From the NCBI GenBank assembly GCA_900660155.1, contig CABFPE010000247.1, positions 835,292-899,291 of the forward strand: a stretch of 64,000 nt of DNA, given 5' to 3'. The translations under genes and the position numbers were made by a program. Positions 23,417 through 35,767 of this stretch are shown in pieces. Source of the DNA: Hofstenia miamia (Eukaryota > Xenacoelomorpha > Acoela > Hofsteniidae). Under the pieces are notes generated by a model. The model saw only the letters and a program-made list of their open reading frames with translations, was not told the DNA's origin and ran no database searches. Positions within the stretch are counted from its first letter, which is position 1; each line of letters starts with the position of its first letter.

Positions 23417-23804
23417 TTTATAACATACCCATATTGAATAATACATATACCTCTGAAATTTTGTTTAGTTTTGATTAAATTTTCTAGGGAAAATAAAAAA
23501 TATCAGGTTTTATGGAATATCTACTCTACATTTGCACTTAGAGCAAAGTGTTGTTAGAGCACATAAAAACATGACTTTTCTGCACATTTTAAGACCGCTC
23601 TCAGCCCTCTAGTTGCAGTAGTATATCATTTAAATGCTTTTCAAGGATTTTGACATTTATGCGACCTCTAAGGCGGGGTGGCACGGCCAATTTTCGGGCC
23701 ACTTCAAAAAATACTATTTAGGTAATTTTTAAGCAACATTACAGCTTTTTAAAACCCCATTTTTTAATTTGTGCAAAAAATTTTCACTCCACCCTAATAA
23801 GAAT

Positions 23805-25955
23805 CCATGTTAGATATTTTTTGTTGCTTTTGCTGCATCATCTGTAGCTGAGCTCAATATTTGTAGGCCGAGGCTTAAGGAAAAATGTATTTTATTCGTG
23901 TATTATTTCAATTGCACTATAGACTAAATTGGTTAATATCCTATAAAAATTACACAACATGACAACTCTTTTACCAAAATACATCTATTATTTGAGAATA
24001 ATGGTGTCAAAATACATGTTTAAAATATAGAAACGTTTAATTATTGTATAGTTTATTAGTCTATTTAGATGGCTAAAGCATAAGAAGTTGACTGGTTTAT
24101 GAGGTGGTCTATCTGTTATGGTGCTATTTAAATTTCCAATTATTTTGCCATCTGTAAACATTCATCACAAATATTTTTGGTCAGAAGTGCAGTTAAATTT
24201 ATTTAATGATCAATTCCTTATTTTATTCTCATTTTTAAGCAGTGTTATTTTTATATTATTTTTTGAATAATCTCGTTGCACTATTCTTGTCATATTTTAT
24301 TTTCTTAGACTAAACTTTGTAAGATGTTATTTATGTAATGAGAGATGTTTAGAATTAAATTGTTGTATGCATTTTGGTCAAATTTTTAAATAGTAACACA
24401 CATTTGAATAATCACATATGCAGCTTGTAATCAGAGATAGAAATGGACTGAGCACACTGAAAATGTTCAGAGCCCAACCCTTGACATGCAGGGCCAGTCC
24501 AGCTTTACTCAGACTAGCTCATCAATTTTACATTTAAAAAATGAAATTAAGATCATTTTGCAAAAATCAGAATATCGTTTTATTTTCTTATTAGTAGGGC
24601 TCCGAGTAATTCAAAATTACTCCACTTTCGAATTTCATTTAAAATATTGAGAATGTCTCTTCCTGGAACATTATAAAAAGGAAGGAAAATTAGGAGCTTG
24701 GATTACGAGGAATATATGTAATGTTTTAAACAATATATATATATATATATCATTTTTCTGGATATCCAAGCAGTACTAAACTTAAACTAAGACGGCCAAT
24801 GTATATAACGTATTTTTCGCATAACGGATTTTTTTGCACTTCTGTCATAAGTACTTCATTCATATTAACCTAAACATTTTACCAATGTACAATAAACCAT
24901 GAAGAAACGAATATATTTGAATAATAGATTAAATAATATTAACATTATATTTTTAGTTTTGATATAAACACGACAGAATTACAAAATATGGCCACAGAAA
25001 GGTAAAAAAAATTTTCGAATTTCTAAGACTATGCACAAAGTGTTGTTATATCATATAGATGGCCTATCATTCTACAATACATCTATTCTTTATATAGAGA
25101 AATTAGTCATCGTAACGGAACGATTAGTACACAACTATTTTGGTTTTACATGTACATTATTCAAATAATTGAATTCATTTATAGGCAAACTACAATATTT
25201 TTGTTACAAATAAACCAAAGGACAATGTCAACTGCTATAAAAAATTTTATTAAAAAGAATTATCTGAAAATAATAAAATTCTATTGTACTCATGGGTTTT
25301 TTCTAAAGTACATACAATTTAACAGCCATGCTTTTAGTTAATTTTCAATTTTGATAAATAGCTGCTTCTCTTGCAATTTTTTTTATCAACGAATGTGACA
25401 TATTTCTGTAGATAAAAATCTCCCTTAAATTCCATTAGTGTATTTTTTGCTAATAATAAGAGGGTCATGATTGTATCAAATCTAAATCATATATTAGAAT
25501 AAAAAAGAAATAATGTGTAAATATCATACAATATCATTAGAAGCTCTTCAAAATATTAGATGGTTATTCATATTTTGGAAAAGAAAATAGACATTTCTAA
25601 GCATTTAAATAAAAGAACAATTACATTTGGTAAAACTAAGTACAATAGAAAAGTAATGAAGAACAGACTACGTATAGATTTGTCGGAAAACTTCACCGAA
25701 ATGTAATTCCAGCCCGGAAAGTCAATTTTGTTGCAATGAGCTTATTTAGCATTATAAAATATTAAATTGAATAAGAGAGGATATTGGCATCATATTATAA
25801 ATAATATTATTATTATTATCATTAGTCAATCTCGGTAAGAACAGCCATTGCGAATCCACTTCAGCATCTGGATGGATATCAGATTTCGGATACATACACA
25901 GGGGTGGACAAGATGTAGGGATGAATAAGAATTAGGTAAGATAAGTTATTATTTA
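23805..25955. other. AT-rich intergenic stretch, no gene seen
   Basis: Contains a short (AT)n run at 24732-24750 and a 63-codon open stretch at 25150-25341 with no recognisable motif. Nothing further can be supported. Confidence 0.45.
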
Positions 25956-25959
25956 TTCA

Positions 25960-27400
25960 GATATATATTTATAAGTATAGTCTTCTTTTGTGTTCAAACT
26001 TGGTTGCAAGGGCTTTATAAAAATACTCTCAATAATTTTTAAATTACTTGATATTGATGTATCTGATGTAATATGTTTGTTTCAAAATTTAGTCCGCACT
26101 TAATTAGATGATTAGATATATTAGAACTGGTCTCATGTTCTTTAATTCTTCTTGATAGTTGCCTACTAGAAAAACCAATATAATCTTCACCACAGGTGAA
26201 TATTATTTGATAAATTATCTTTGACGTATTGGTTTATTCAGTTGTAGATTTTAATTACAATTTTTATGATTGTTTATGTATAAATCAAATTTTTCTTTAA
26301 TTTCTGATATTTTTCTGAGTTCTTTGATCATGTTTTCAGTGTGCAGTCCTCTATATTCGATCTTAAAACAATGTTCATAATTAGTTTGATTGGTTTTTGA
26401 TCTTTTGTTCTTAATTAAAATGTCTTCTAATGATTTCTTAATGTATCGATAAATGAAATTATTTGGATGTTCCCTCTTCCTTAATTCAATCTTAAGTTAT
26501 TCTATTTCTTGGTTAATTGTTCTATATGTGCTGCAATTGTGCAATATTCGATGAAAAAATCCTCTAATAAATGATATTTTGTAATTTAAAGGCGTATTTG
26601 AGTTGCTGTTCAATAATAATCCTGTGTCTGTTGGTTTACAATAGATTCCAGTTTCAAATTTGTTATCTTTTCTAATTATTTGTACATTCAAAAAATGAAA
26701 TTTGTTCTTAGTTTCAATCTCCTTTGTAAACTGAATATTCTTGTCAATTAAATTTAATTTTGTAAGTATGTTTTCTGATGTTTCTTCATCTTTTACTAAT
26801 GCAAATATATCACCCATAAAGCGTTGATAATAAATGAAGTGGATGTCTGATGTTGTAAATTTGTTCTCAATTGTAGTTAAATATATATTTGCAAGAGTAG
26901 AACTTAACGGATTTCCCATGGCTAAACCATCTTTCTGACAATAAAATATGTTATTCAATTCCATTAAAGTATTCTTCGTTGCTAAAGTAAATAGTTCTTT
27001 TGTTGTGTTATACTTCAGATTATACATTTTTGTGTTTTTATTCTTAAGGAGTTCCATTGCAGCATCAATTGATTTTTCCAATGGTACATTTGTGTATAGA
27101 CTCTTCATATCATATGAAACCATATAACCTTTTGTGTTTTGTTTTATGATGTCATTAGCAATTTTTTTAGCATTGATGTTGATATTTGCTTCAGGTAATA
27201 AACTTAGCATTTTGTTTAGGGTTTCAGATAATTTTTTGTTAATACTTCCACATGAGCTGGCAATCGGTCGCAATGGACATTTTGAAGCATAGCCGCCTAA
27301 TGATTTTGTATTCTCATAAAATGTTGCAGATATCTTTTTTCATTCTTCATTTTCAGTAATTTTGCATTAAATTTATTTTTAAGCAAATTGCAGGTGAATT
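25960..27400 (-). mobile_element. Penelope-like element (reverse transcriptase plus GIY-YIG), 5'-truncated
   Basis: On the minus strand the protein opens at about 27300 with CPLRPIASSCGSINKKLS. It runs through RT motifs: MVSYDMKSLYTNVPL (catalytic Asp), DGLAMGNPLSSTLANIYL, YYQRFMGDIFALV (the usual YxDD is altered here) and FHFLNVQI. A linker follows (26500-26280), then a GIY-YIG endonuclease at about 26230-26090 with CGEDYIGFSSRQLSRRIKEH. This RT-then-GIY-YIG order defines endonuclease-bearing Penelope-like elements. The frame has few breaks. The 5' side ends near 27400, abutting the head of a LINE in the other direction. I did not find its terminal repeats. Confidence 0.85.
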
Positions 27401-27439
27401 TGCATTTGTGTGTAATTGAATTCTTTCAAATTCATCATA

Positions 27440-29480
27440 TATATTTGCCAATGCTCATAATTGCCGATGCTTTCGTCGCGAGCAGTCGGTCTATGCGAGC
27501 GCTCTGTGCTCAACACGAGCAATTCCACCGCTATCATTGCGTCACCAGATGAGAAGCTAAATTTGACAAAATTATTAGCTTCTTTTAAGAATCTGGTAAA
27601 AGATGAGCTAATCATTCTACATAATCTCCTAGCATCCTTTGACAAATCATTCTTAGGAACGCAAAAACAAAATCACACGACTTCCGCAGAGGCTGAGAAA
27701 ACAAGCATATGTCCTCATTATTGGTTATTGCTGGCACCTCAGAGTCATAATGTTGCCGTACATTCTTACCCGGGCACCACCATTAACGACGTTACAGAAG
27801 TCTTAAATATTTTTGTTTGGGAACTAATCCAAATCCAAAAATGATTACAAGCAACGGTATCCATTTTTCGAGGTTTGGTTACTCAATGCTTTTGCGCAGC
27901 ATCAAAGCAGTCCTCCGCCATTTTTAGCAATTATGCACCGTGGTTTACCCACTGTTACCGGCAATCAAAGACATGTCAAAATTTCACAAATGCCGCCGCC
28001 AAAAGATGCATACCGCTTTGACATTTACCGATTACTTACCACGCCTACGCGTCACTGCGAATATTAAACATATGCTAAAGTTCTTCTACGCCGGGGGATA
28101 ATGAAAAATTTGTTGAAAATGAAAAGCCTTATGCACCCGATTTTACCTTTAGATTTACGACTATTTATGAAATACTCAAAGTTTAAACATATTAAAATCC
28201 GGCAAATCCAGTGGGCCGTCAAATATTCCCACATGGATACTTAAGAAAACCGCACACTTAATTAACATTCCCCTTAACTACATTTTTAATGAATGCATTA
28301 AATCCAAAACATTCCCAGGTTGCTTAAAAAAGAACATGTTACTCCGCTTTACAAAAAAATGATGAAACGTGCCCGCTTAATCACGACACCAATAAGTAAA
28401 GTTTTTGAAAGACTAATATTTAATCAAATGTTGGAGCATGTTAAAAAAACAATCTGCTTTCTGCAACCCAATTTGGATTTAGAAGAGGTTTTTCAACGAA
28501 TGATGCCCTTATCCAGACAACAGAGAACTGGCGAAATTTATTGGATGATCAACAATATGTTACTATTGCATGCTTATATCTCTCTAAGGCATTCGATTCA
28601 ATTGACCACAACATATTAAACAAAAAACTAAAACGTATGGTTTTGTCCCTTGATAGTACTAGTTAAATTGCGAGTTTTTAAGTAATAGGAAGCAACGAGT
28701 CAAAACAACTCAGTACTTTCAGACTGGCTATATATCGAAAAAGGAGTCCCACAAGGAATCATTCTTGGACCTCTTCTGATACTCAAAACGCAAAACGTTC
28801 ATTTTCCGAGCACATTAAATCTACACAAAAAATGCTGCTGACACGCATTTGTTATGAGCCACCTAAATTACGGGAGCGTACTATTTTCAAATTTGAACAC
28901 ATCATTGATAAATAAACTTCAGATGCAATATAAAGAGGCCCTAAATGTTTACAAAAGAAATTCTAGTAACACCAAAAATTATATTTTGAAAATTTCTGCT
29001 TTTCAACAATTAATACAAATCAATATTGTTACATTATTTTTCAAAGTTGCTAACGAAATTCCGCCATATGATAAAATAAAGCTCCCTGAATTCAGTAAAA
29101 TTTTCAATAAACGATCTAAAAAATACGTTGTCATTAGGTTCAGACGTCAGAAGTCAAAGAAAACTCATTTATAAGCGTAGGTATAATGCAATGGAAAAAT
29201 CTACCTATCCTAATTAAGCAAATTAAGAAACTGAAAGAATTCCGAAACGTGTGAAAAGATTTATTCTTAAGCAAAAATCATTTCAGGAAGATCTTGGACA
29301 GGGTACAAATTCTATAATAGCAATTACACAATTTCTAGAAATTACACTAATTCTTAGCCTGTTTATCAATTTATAGGTTTGTAAATAGTATGATTTTTGT
29401 TTTTTAATGACGCTATTTTGAGAAGCCATCAGTTTATATTTAATTGTTTTGCCTTCTCTTAATAATGATTGTCGTATCTT
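27440..29480 (+). mobile_element. Non-LTR retrotransposon (LINE), endonuclease part missing
   Basis: A 127-codon stretch (27461-27844) followed in another frame by an open stretch to about 28070 (NAFAQHQSSPPFLAIMHRGL) looks like ORF1. RT sequence follows: SGKSSGPSNIPTWIL (about 28200), KKEHVTPLYKK (28330), TTPISKVFERLIFNQML (28390), KAFDSIDHN (28590), GVPQGIILGPLL (28750), and an RT C-terminal region at 28854-29174. No AP endonuclease is found between, so an internal deletion is likely. Several stops and frame changes make it inactive. It is closely similar in motif style to the next LINE. Confidence 0.8.
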
Positions 29481-30099
29481 ATCTTATTAACAATTGGGTT
29501 GTGGCGAATTTTTCACTTTTTGGCCGTAACCTATAATAGTTCTCCTGGGCATTTTTCATAATTATTCTTATTTCCCTTAATTCTAAAAATATTATTACAT
29601 TATTCAATAAAAAGCTCAAAGTTAAAGGCAGGCGTAGCATTTATCACCCGTTTAAACTATTTCGTATAATAAATAAAAAATTGACAAATCAATATTTTCC
29701 TCTTTTTGAATAAGTTATTAATAATGGCCGGAATTGAACCTAATCCTGGTTCTATCAGAGCAATCAAAGTATACGAATACACGCAAAGCATTAACATAAT
29801 ACAATCAATAAATTTTACTAAATATATTCATATTAACTTCCAAAACCTTTCTTCAAAAAATAATGAATACAAACAATTCGTACAAGAACTTGGCTCAAAT
29901 TTTGTCTTTGGAGTATCCGAAACATGGCGTACAAATAATCATGAAAATTCTCCTTAGTCAATTGATAATCATAAATGGCTATTTCACGCAATTCTTGTTA
30001 TTTACTGGAAAAAATAATGTCAAAACAATCGAGTCTCATAAGCTAATTTTGAATATTTACAACTTGCTCTTGATACATCAGAATTTAGCTTAGCCAAAC

Positions 30100-30573
30100 A
30101 TCTTTACTTTAATATGACGGCCTTGCTTTTGTTGACCTGCTAGAAGATCAGAAACATGGTTGGAAAGTAGAAAGAAGCCAGCCCTATATTTTTGCTCATG
30201 GTTTACCAATTTTCAAACCGTTTTTTGTTGTTGTAGAGGCGATATGTTTGTCTAAAAATGCAGTACTTTAATTTGTTCTTAAGTCTAATCTGTAACTAGA
30301 ATGACGTCATCATTCACGCAATTTGGAATGCACACACGCGCCCGGTTTATTCAATTCGCGCATTTGAATTGTTCACAACAAAAATCAGTCGCTCGTGCTT
30401 ACGCGTCATAAATATTTTGCACGTGAAAGGCCTGCATTCTGCATAACCGCGTAAACCATGTATATCTAAATCAACCGTTGATTTTGTTTTTAAAAATGTC
30501 GACTATAATCCGATTTTAATAGCTTGATTATAATCAGTGATTATATATAATCAGCCAACCCTGCATGAAAGTC
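30100..30573. mobile_element. Probable insertion inside the LINE endonuclease region
   Basis: LINE coding similarity stops near 30100 and resumes at 30574, leaving extra sequence that does not read as endonuclease. The right side, GATTATAATCAGTGATTATATATAATC then AGCCAACCCTG (reverse CAGGGTTGGCT), looks like a hAT-type terminus with palindromic subterminal GATTATAATC motifs. I could not fix the left end or a duplication. Confidence 0.4.
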
Positions 30574-31009
30574 TTTGGGTTGAAATAATCCAAGACCCGC
30601 TTAATTGCAATAGCAGACAGCTTCTGAATATATCATATATAATCTTAATGGGCGACTGGAATTTGAACTTTTTAAATATCTAAGCTACAAAATTTCCTTT
30701 CAACTTTCAACATCTCACTAATAAATCAATGCATTCTATCCAGAATTTCTGCAAAGAGCCAAACCTTGATTGATTATTTTATGGTTTCAGAAAATGAATC
30801 TTTATATAAATACATTTGTTCTGAATTTCCCTACTCTGAACATTGCCTTATACCCGGTAATAACTCATTCTAATAAGCAAAAAATTGTCGTTCTGATTAT
30901 CAAACATCTCTTTTCAAAAAGGTAGGTGGGACTTTATAAATAGTTTATTAAATAGGAAACAAATAAAAATGAAAAAGTCTAAAAAATAAATTATAAAGGA
31001 ATGGTAATC

Positions 31010-31353
31010 AACATAGAGTCACATAAAAATGGAATAAATCACATTTTCCATTTTTGTTATTAATATTTTAGTTTCAAAAACTTCAAATATTTTGTGGAAT
31101 CCACAAAAATATATTACAAGTGAAACAACAAATTCCAGCATTTTGTGGAATCCACAAAAATATTTTACAAGTGAAACAGTCTATTCCAGNNNNNNNNNTA
31201 TTTTTGTGGATTCCACAAAACTTTAGAAGAGAATTGTTTAACTTGTTAATTATTTTTGTGGATTCCACAAAATATTTGAAATTTTTTGAAACTAAAATAT
31301 TAATACTAAAAATGGAAAATGTGATTTATTCCATTTTTATGTGACTCTATGTT
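31010..31353. mobile_element. Foldback (palindromic) element with assembly gap at its centre
   Basis: Two arms of about 155-180 bp are inverted copies: AACATAGAGTCACATAAAAA at 31010 and its complement ending at 31353. The LINE sequence on either side is continuous, with AATC directly repeated at both borders (31006-31009, 31354-31357). Each arm contains two copies of TTTTGTGGAATCCACAAAA, itself a hairpin, so the element has palindromes within a palindrome. Nine Ns (31190-31198) mark the centre, where sequencing or assembly failed. It has no coding capacity. The superfamily is unknown. Confidence 0.85.
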
Positions 31354-32929
31354 AATCCCTAACAATAAGGTCATGAGTAACATATTTAATGAAGTATTTT
31401 GCAACTTAGGTAATTTTGAGGGTTGGAAATACTCCTTTAAGATCAATCAAGTTCAACCTATAGCCCGCCCTTTCAGATTCGTGACTAAGTTTGAAATTAA
31501 CAAATCTATTCAATTTTTAAAATACAAATCTAGTGGCCCCTCTATTATCCCAACTTGGTCTCTAAAAATTGCTCCAGATGTAGTAGCTGAGCCACTTTCA
31601 TACATTATAAACCCGTACATTAGATACTCGACTTTTCCTGACCAATTAAAATTGGCAAATATTACTCCATTATTTATTAAAGATAACCCAAAAGATTTTT
31701 TGAACTATATATCGATTTCTGCTACATCCACAATTAGTAAGATTTTTGAAAGACTTCTTTTCAATCAAATTAACAAACATTTATGTAAACATAATCTGTA
31801 CTCTCAAAATCAATATAGTTTTCGTAAATATATTTCTACAAATGAGGCGCTCAGAGGCAAAAGGGCCAATCCACCATTCGGTAGTTTTGAGAAAAATAGC
31901 TTTAAAGTTTTACCATTTCTACATGTATTTTATGACAAACATGAATATTTGGTTTATTTTCAACCTTATTTTACCTATGTATAAAGGCGAATATTGTGAC
32001 AAAATTTTTCTACTATCTAGGGGAAGGTTTAAAATTTCGTATCCCACATCTAACTCAATATCGTCCATTTAGCGGATTGGCACTTTGCCTCTGGTCGCCT
32101 CAGATGATGCCTTGTTAACAGCTAGCTACCGAAAATAGGAGAAATAGCATAAATATATAGATGAGTGTTCAGCAGTTGCATGTTTAGATTTATCAAAAGC
32201 ATTTGACTCTATCGACCACCACATATTAATTAAAAAAATAAAAATTCTGGCTTTCTCAGATAAAAGTGCAGACCTAATAAGCAGCTATCTCCATAATCAT
32301 AAGCAAAAAGTTAACCTAAATGGAATCTCTCCGACTGGATTTTTTTTAAAAATGGTGTTCCACAAGGAAAAATTTTGGGACCGTTACTAGTTGATCATTT
32401 ATATAACAGAAATACAGAATTCAAGAAATTAACAAAAACTTTTCTAAATCCACAATGCACTATTTATAAAAACATTACCTACTTTCTTTAAAATATTTAA
32501 TAATATTGTTCAAAAAATTAAGCCTCTTCCATATATCAAGAAAAATTCATTTTTCAACACATCAATAAATATATGGAATAATTTACCTAAATCTATAAAA
32601 CAAATAAATACATTAAAAGTATTCACAAACGAAATTAAGAAATACTTCTGTAGTTATACAAAGGAAAGGCTTGAACACAGATGGCGAGGTTTCAAATTTT
32701 ATAATAGTGGTTATTCAATAGACCGCATCTAACCTAAATACGCCATAGACCAAGCTAGTAATTGTAATTATTTTTGTAAATATTATTTTTGAATGTGTTT
32801 TGTTCCTTTATTTCTATTGTTTGACGCCTTTTAGAGTTGTAAACAGTATTTTATATTGTAAAAAGCAACTCTAAATATAAATATTTCATTTCATTTCTCA
32901 TTTCATATAATTAAGAACTAATAATTGAT

Positions 32930-35390
32930 CGCGAATAGCGTCAAAAATATAGATACATACATACAAAAGCAAAAAAAATACTATACAATATATCTAACAG
33001 GCTTGGGAGAAATTACTAGTATATTTCAATGACGGGTTGTGGAGTGGTAGAATGTGTGTTCTAGCCATGATTGACCTGATATATACTTTTGCTTAAGTCA
33101 AATTTTAACTAGCTTCTTAAAAGTTCTTTATCTCCTTAGATAATGAATTCCATTTTCGGATAACAGTATTAATGAATGATTCTTTCCGTACTTTTTTTCT
33201 GCTTTTTAATGCAACCTAAATGCTTTGATTTGCAATTCTGCTTATGAATAAAACCAGGTATTGAAATCGTAATATAAAGTAGTAAGTTTTGATGAGTCTA
33301 AATAATATCAAAATAGTATTACAAAAAGTCAAGCTGTCTTGGAAATGTAGTCCTTAGTTCTGGAAGAATTTTTCTTTGAAAGATTTAGTAATCATCTTAA
33401 TTGTATATCAAATTTCTTAAGAAAGTGTCTTTTATATCAGTACATAATATATTTCAATAATATAGATGACTGATTTTAAATGCATGAAAAAATTGAATTA
33501 TTGCACAGCTGGAACTGCATTACTATCATTGACATTGCGTTAATGTGAGAGTTAAAATTTAGCTTATAATAAAAAATTACTCCTAAATACTTGAAATTAT
33601 CGAGTCGAAATGCTTGTATTATTAAGATTACGGGCTAAGGCTGAAACATCGCAATTATTTTTAGTGGGCTGCAAAATACAAAATTCAGTTTTATCTTCAT
33701 TTATAATCAACCTATGCATCTTGAAATACGTACATAGTTACAATTTAGTGCATAGATTCAATTGCCATATGCATGGACTTATTACCGTTGCATATGCATG
33801 TATCATCGGCGTATTGAATTAAATTAAAATCAGTTGTTATGTGCATATCGTTTACATATATAATGAAAAGAAGAGGACCAAGAATTGTTCCTTGAGGAAC
33901 ACTATTATTAACAGGTAACCAATCTAAAAAATACTCGTTTATCTCTACTCTCTAATATCTATGCTTCAAATAGCTTATCAAATTTCTGCTGTTATAAGAA
34001 AATCCCATGTATGCTAATTTTTCTATGAGTATGCTATGATTAATAGAATCAAAAGCTTTATAAATGTCTAAGCAAGCAATAGCTACGAATTTATTTGCGT
34101 CAAGCGATGATCACCAATTCTCTGTAGCCTTTAAAAGTGTATCCTTAGATGAAAAATTTTTTCGAAATCCAAGTTGAGTATTTTACAAAAGATTGATTAG
34201 GTGTTCGATATTTGATCGTGCAATAATCTCTCTAATACTTTGCTTATTGGGGATGTGGTTGAAATTAGCCTATAATTTTGTGCAAGTACCAGATCACTTT
34301 TCTTTAAAATGGGAGTAACATGAACAATTTTTAAATAATCCAGAAAATATAATTATTTTTTATACATTTGTTAAATTGTAATTTAAGGGACTGGCAATCA
34401 TATGTGTAGTGATTTTAAGTGCCAAGGAAGAAATTTTGAAAAGCCCATTTGATTTGTTGGGCATAAGTTTATGAATTGCTTTTATAGTTTTAAAACGGAA
34501 AACAATGAGGGTTGAAAAAATTTAGCCGATTTATTTTCATACTTAAATATTGGACCATTGTATTTTCCTAAATTAATAACAGTCGGATTTAATTCATTAG
34601 AAATTTGATAGGTAACTGTGATGATTATTCCATTTTGATTTTGATACCATTAATACAATTTTGATTTTGATTTCTTACCATTACTGATCTTATGAATTAC
34701 TTTCCACTTTGACTTTTGATTTGGTAGACAGGCGTATTCATTTCTAATGTATTCGTTGAACGTTGCGATTTGCAATATTGGAGACATTCCTAGCTTTTTT
34801 ATATGCAACAAAATTTCTATGAGTTTGAAAGTTTTATATATTCTATATGTGATAATTTTTCGCGAATCAATGGTTTTACAAAATTCATTTATCCAAGGTT
34901 TACTATGTGCAGATATGTGTGAAATGCTTTTATAATTTGGTTTAATCATAATTTTCCTTTCTGGACAAAATAGATTGAGATAAAATTCAAAATTTTCTAA
35001 AAAATGTATCAACATTGTAGTGGCATCTGGGGCAGTATACACAGGAAACCAGTTTTCAAAAAAAATTGCCGCTTTAAAATAGTTTAAATTTATTTTCAGT
35101 ACTTTTTCAAGGGTTTCTGTCCACTTTTTGGCATTATTTGAAGAGGATTCATATTTAGAAATCTCAGTAGATTTAATGCAGTGGTCAGAAAAGCGCATTT
35201 GTATGAGTAAAAACTATAAGATGCACTAATTGTTTCGGCAAGCGCAATGTAATCAATTAGTGCTGTACTTGATGATGTGATTCTACACCATTTCAAGATC
35301 CATTTTAGAAAAAATAAGATCAATTTCAGAAAAAGTAAGATCAAACTCAAAAAAGTAATATCAAATTCAGAAAAAGTAAGATAAAATTCA
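32930..35390 (-). mobile_element. Non-LTR retrotransposon (LINE), tail-to-tail with the previous one
   Basis: On the minus strand an endonuclease end is visible near 35290-35180 (RITSSSTALIDYI, AFSDHC across a frame change). The endonuclease-RT linker is the 182-codon stretch 35198-34650 (SKPWINEFCKTIDSRK, NQKSKWKVIHKI). The RT follows, with SVPQGTILGPLLFIIYVNDM near 33870. The upstream RT parts at 34300-33900 include FRKNFSS and IKAFDSINHS-like sequence. The 3' end is near 32930, next to the 3' tail of the plus-strand LINE. The coding frame is broken in several places and the 5' endonuclease part is missing. Confidence 0.78.
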
Positions 35391-35391
35391 G
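35297..35391. repeat. Short tandem repeat, about 21-22-bp unit
   Basis: Four to five degenerate copies of a unit like AAGATCAAATTCAGAAAAAGT follow each other at the 5' end of the minus-strand LINE. It may be a 5' UTR repeat of that LINE or an unrelated minisatellite. Confidence 0.7.
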
Positions 35392-35767
35392 AATGTTCAA
35401 AATCTTTAAATTTCCATATGTTTATTCATACGCAGGTTCTTGCATGTCTTATTCTGTACATTTACTCTGCATACACTTTTGATAAGATAACAATTATTAC
35501 TACATGTAAATGTGGAATGCATGTACAGTAGATTAATGCATGTAAACAATTATTGAGGCTCAAACGTTTTGTGGTTGAAAGTTAGACTTATTAGAAAAAA
35601 GCTAACTTTATTGAAATTACACTCAAAGTTATATATTGTTGCATACATTGTATGAGGTTACACATGATTCAAACAAATTGCTATAGACTAAATTGCACAG
35701 TTTCTTCTCAAAATATGAACAAATGGTCATGATGAAAATGTTATTGTCCAACTTTCATGTCAATTTC

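Larger units (their letters stand above)
20280..23796. mobile_element. hAT-type DNA transposon with long inverted repeats
   Basis: The left end TAGGGTGGAGTGAAAATTTTTTG (20280) is repeated inverted at the right end (23796), and the similarity continues, with gaps, for about 150 bp, including GTGCCACtCCGCCcTAGAGGTCGC. Flanks are ATAGGAAT (20272-20279) and ATAAGAAT (23797-23804), an 8-bp duplication with one change that fits the hAT pattern nTnnnnAn. The 3517-bp body holds two layers: a decayed hAT C-terminal piece on the minus strand (20450-20780), and plus-strand coding remnants at 21120-23250. The plus remnants include LYVIGSDGTASMTGAFNGMI-like sequence. The copy is broken several times. It starts 80 bp after the LysM gene stop codon. 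Confidence 0.85.
29640..32910 (+). mobile_element. Non-LTR retrotransposon (LINE) with inserted elements
   Basis: Starts near 29706 with MAGIEPNPGS, a 2A-like/CR1-type ORF2 start, and an endonuclease beginning (YIHINFQNLSSKN, VSETW). The endonuclease resumes at about 30574 (ESLWVEI, MGDWNLNFLN, QTLIDYF). Reverse transcriptase runs from about 31400 (SSGPSIIPTWSLKIAP, ISKIFERLLFNQI) through 32200 (KAFDSIDHH) and GVPQGKILGP near 32360, to a C-terminal region near 32700. The 3' end is marked by TTTCATTTCATTTCTCATTTC (32886-32906). It is interrupted by a foldback element at 31010-31353 and probably by another insertion at about 30100-30573. The frame is broken several times. Confidence 0.82.

Noticed and set aside
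26497-27273. Taking the Penelope-like RT frame as starting with Met at 27273
   Set aside because: The codon there is TTG, and RT similarity continues upstream, so it is not a true start.
33030-33080. tRNA-like stretch with GTGGAGTGGTAGAA resembling an A box
   Set aside because: No matching B box or cloverleaf could be folded, and it lies in the 3' part of a LINE.
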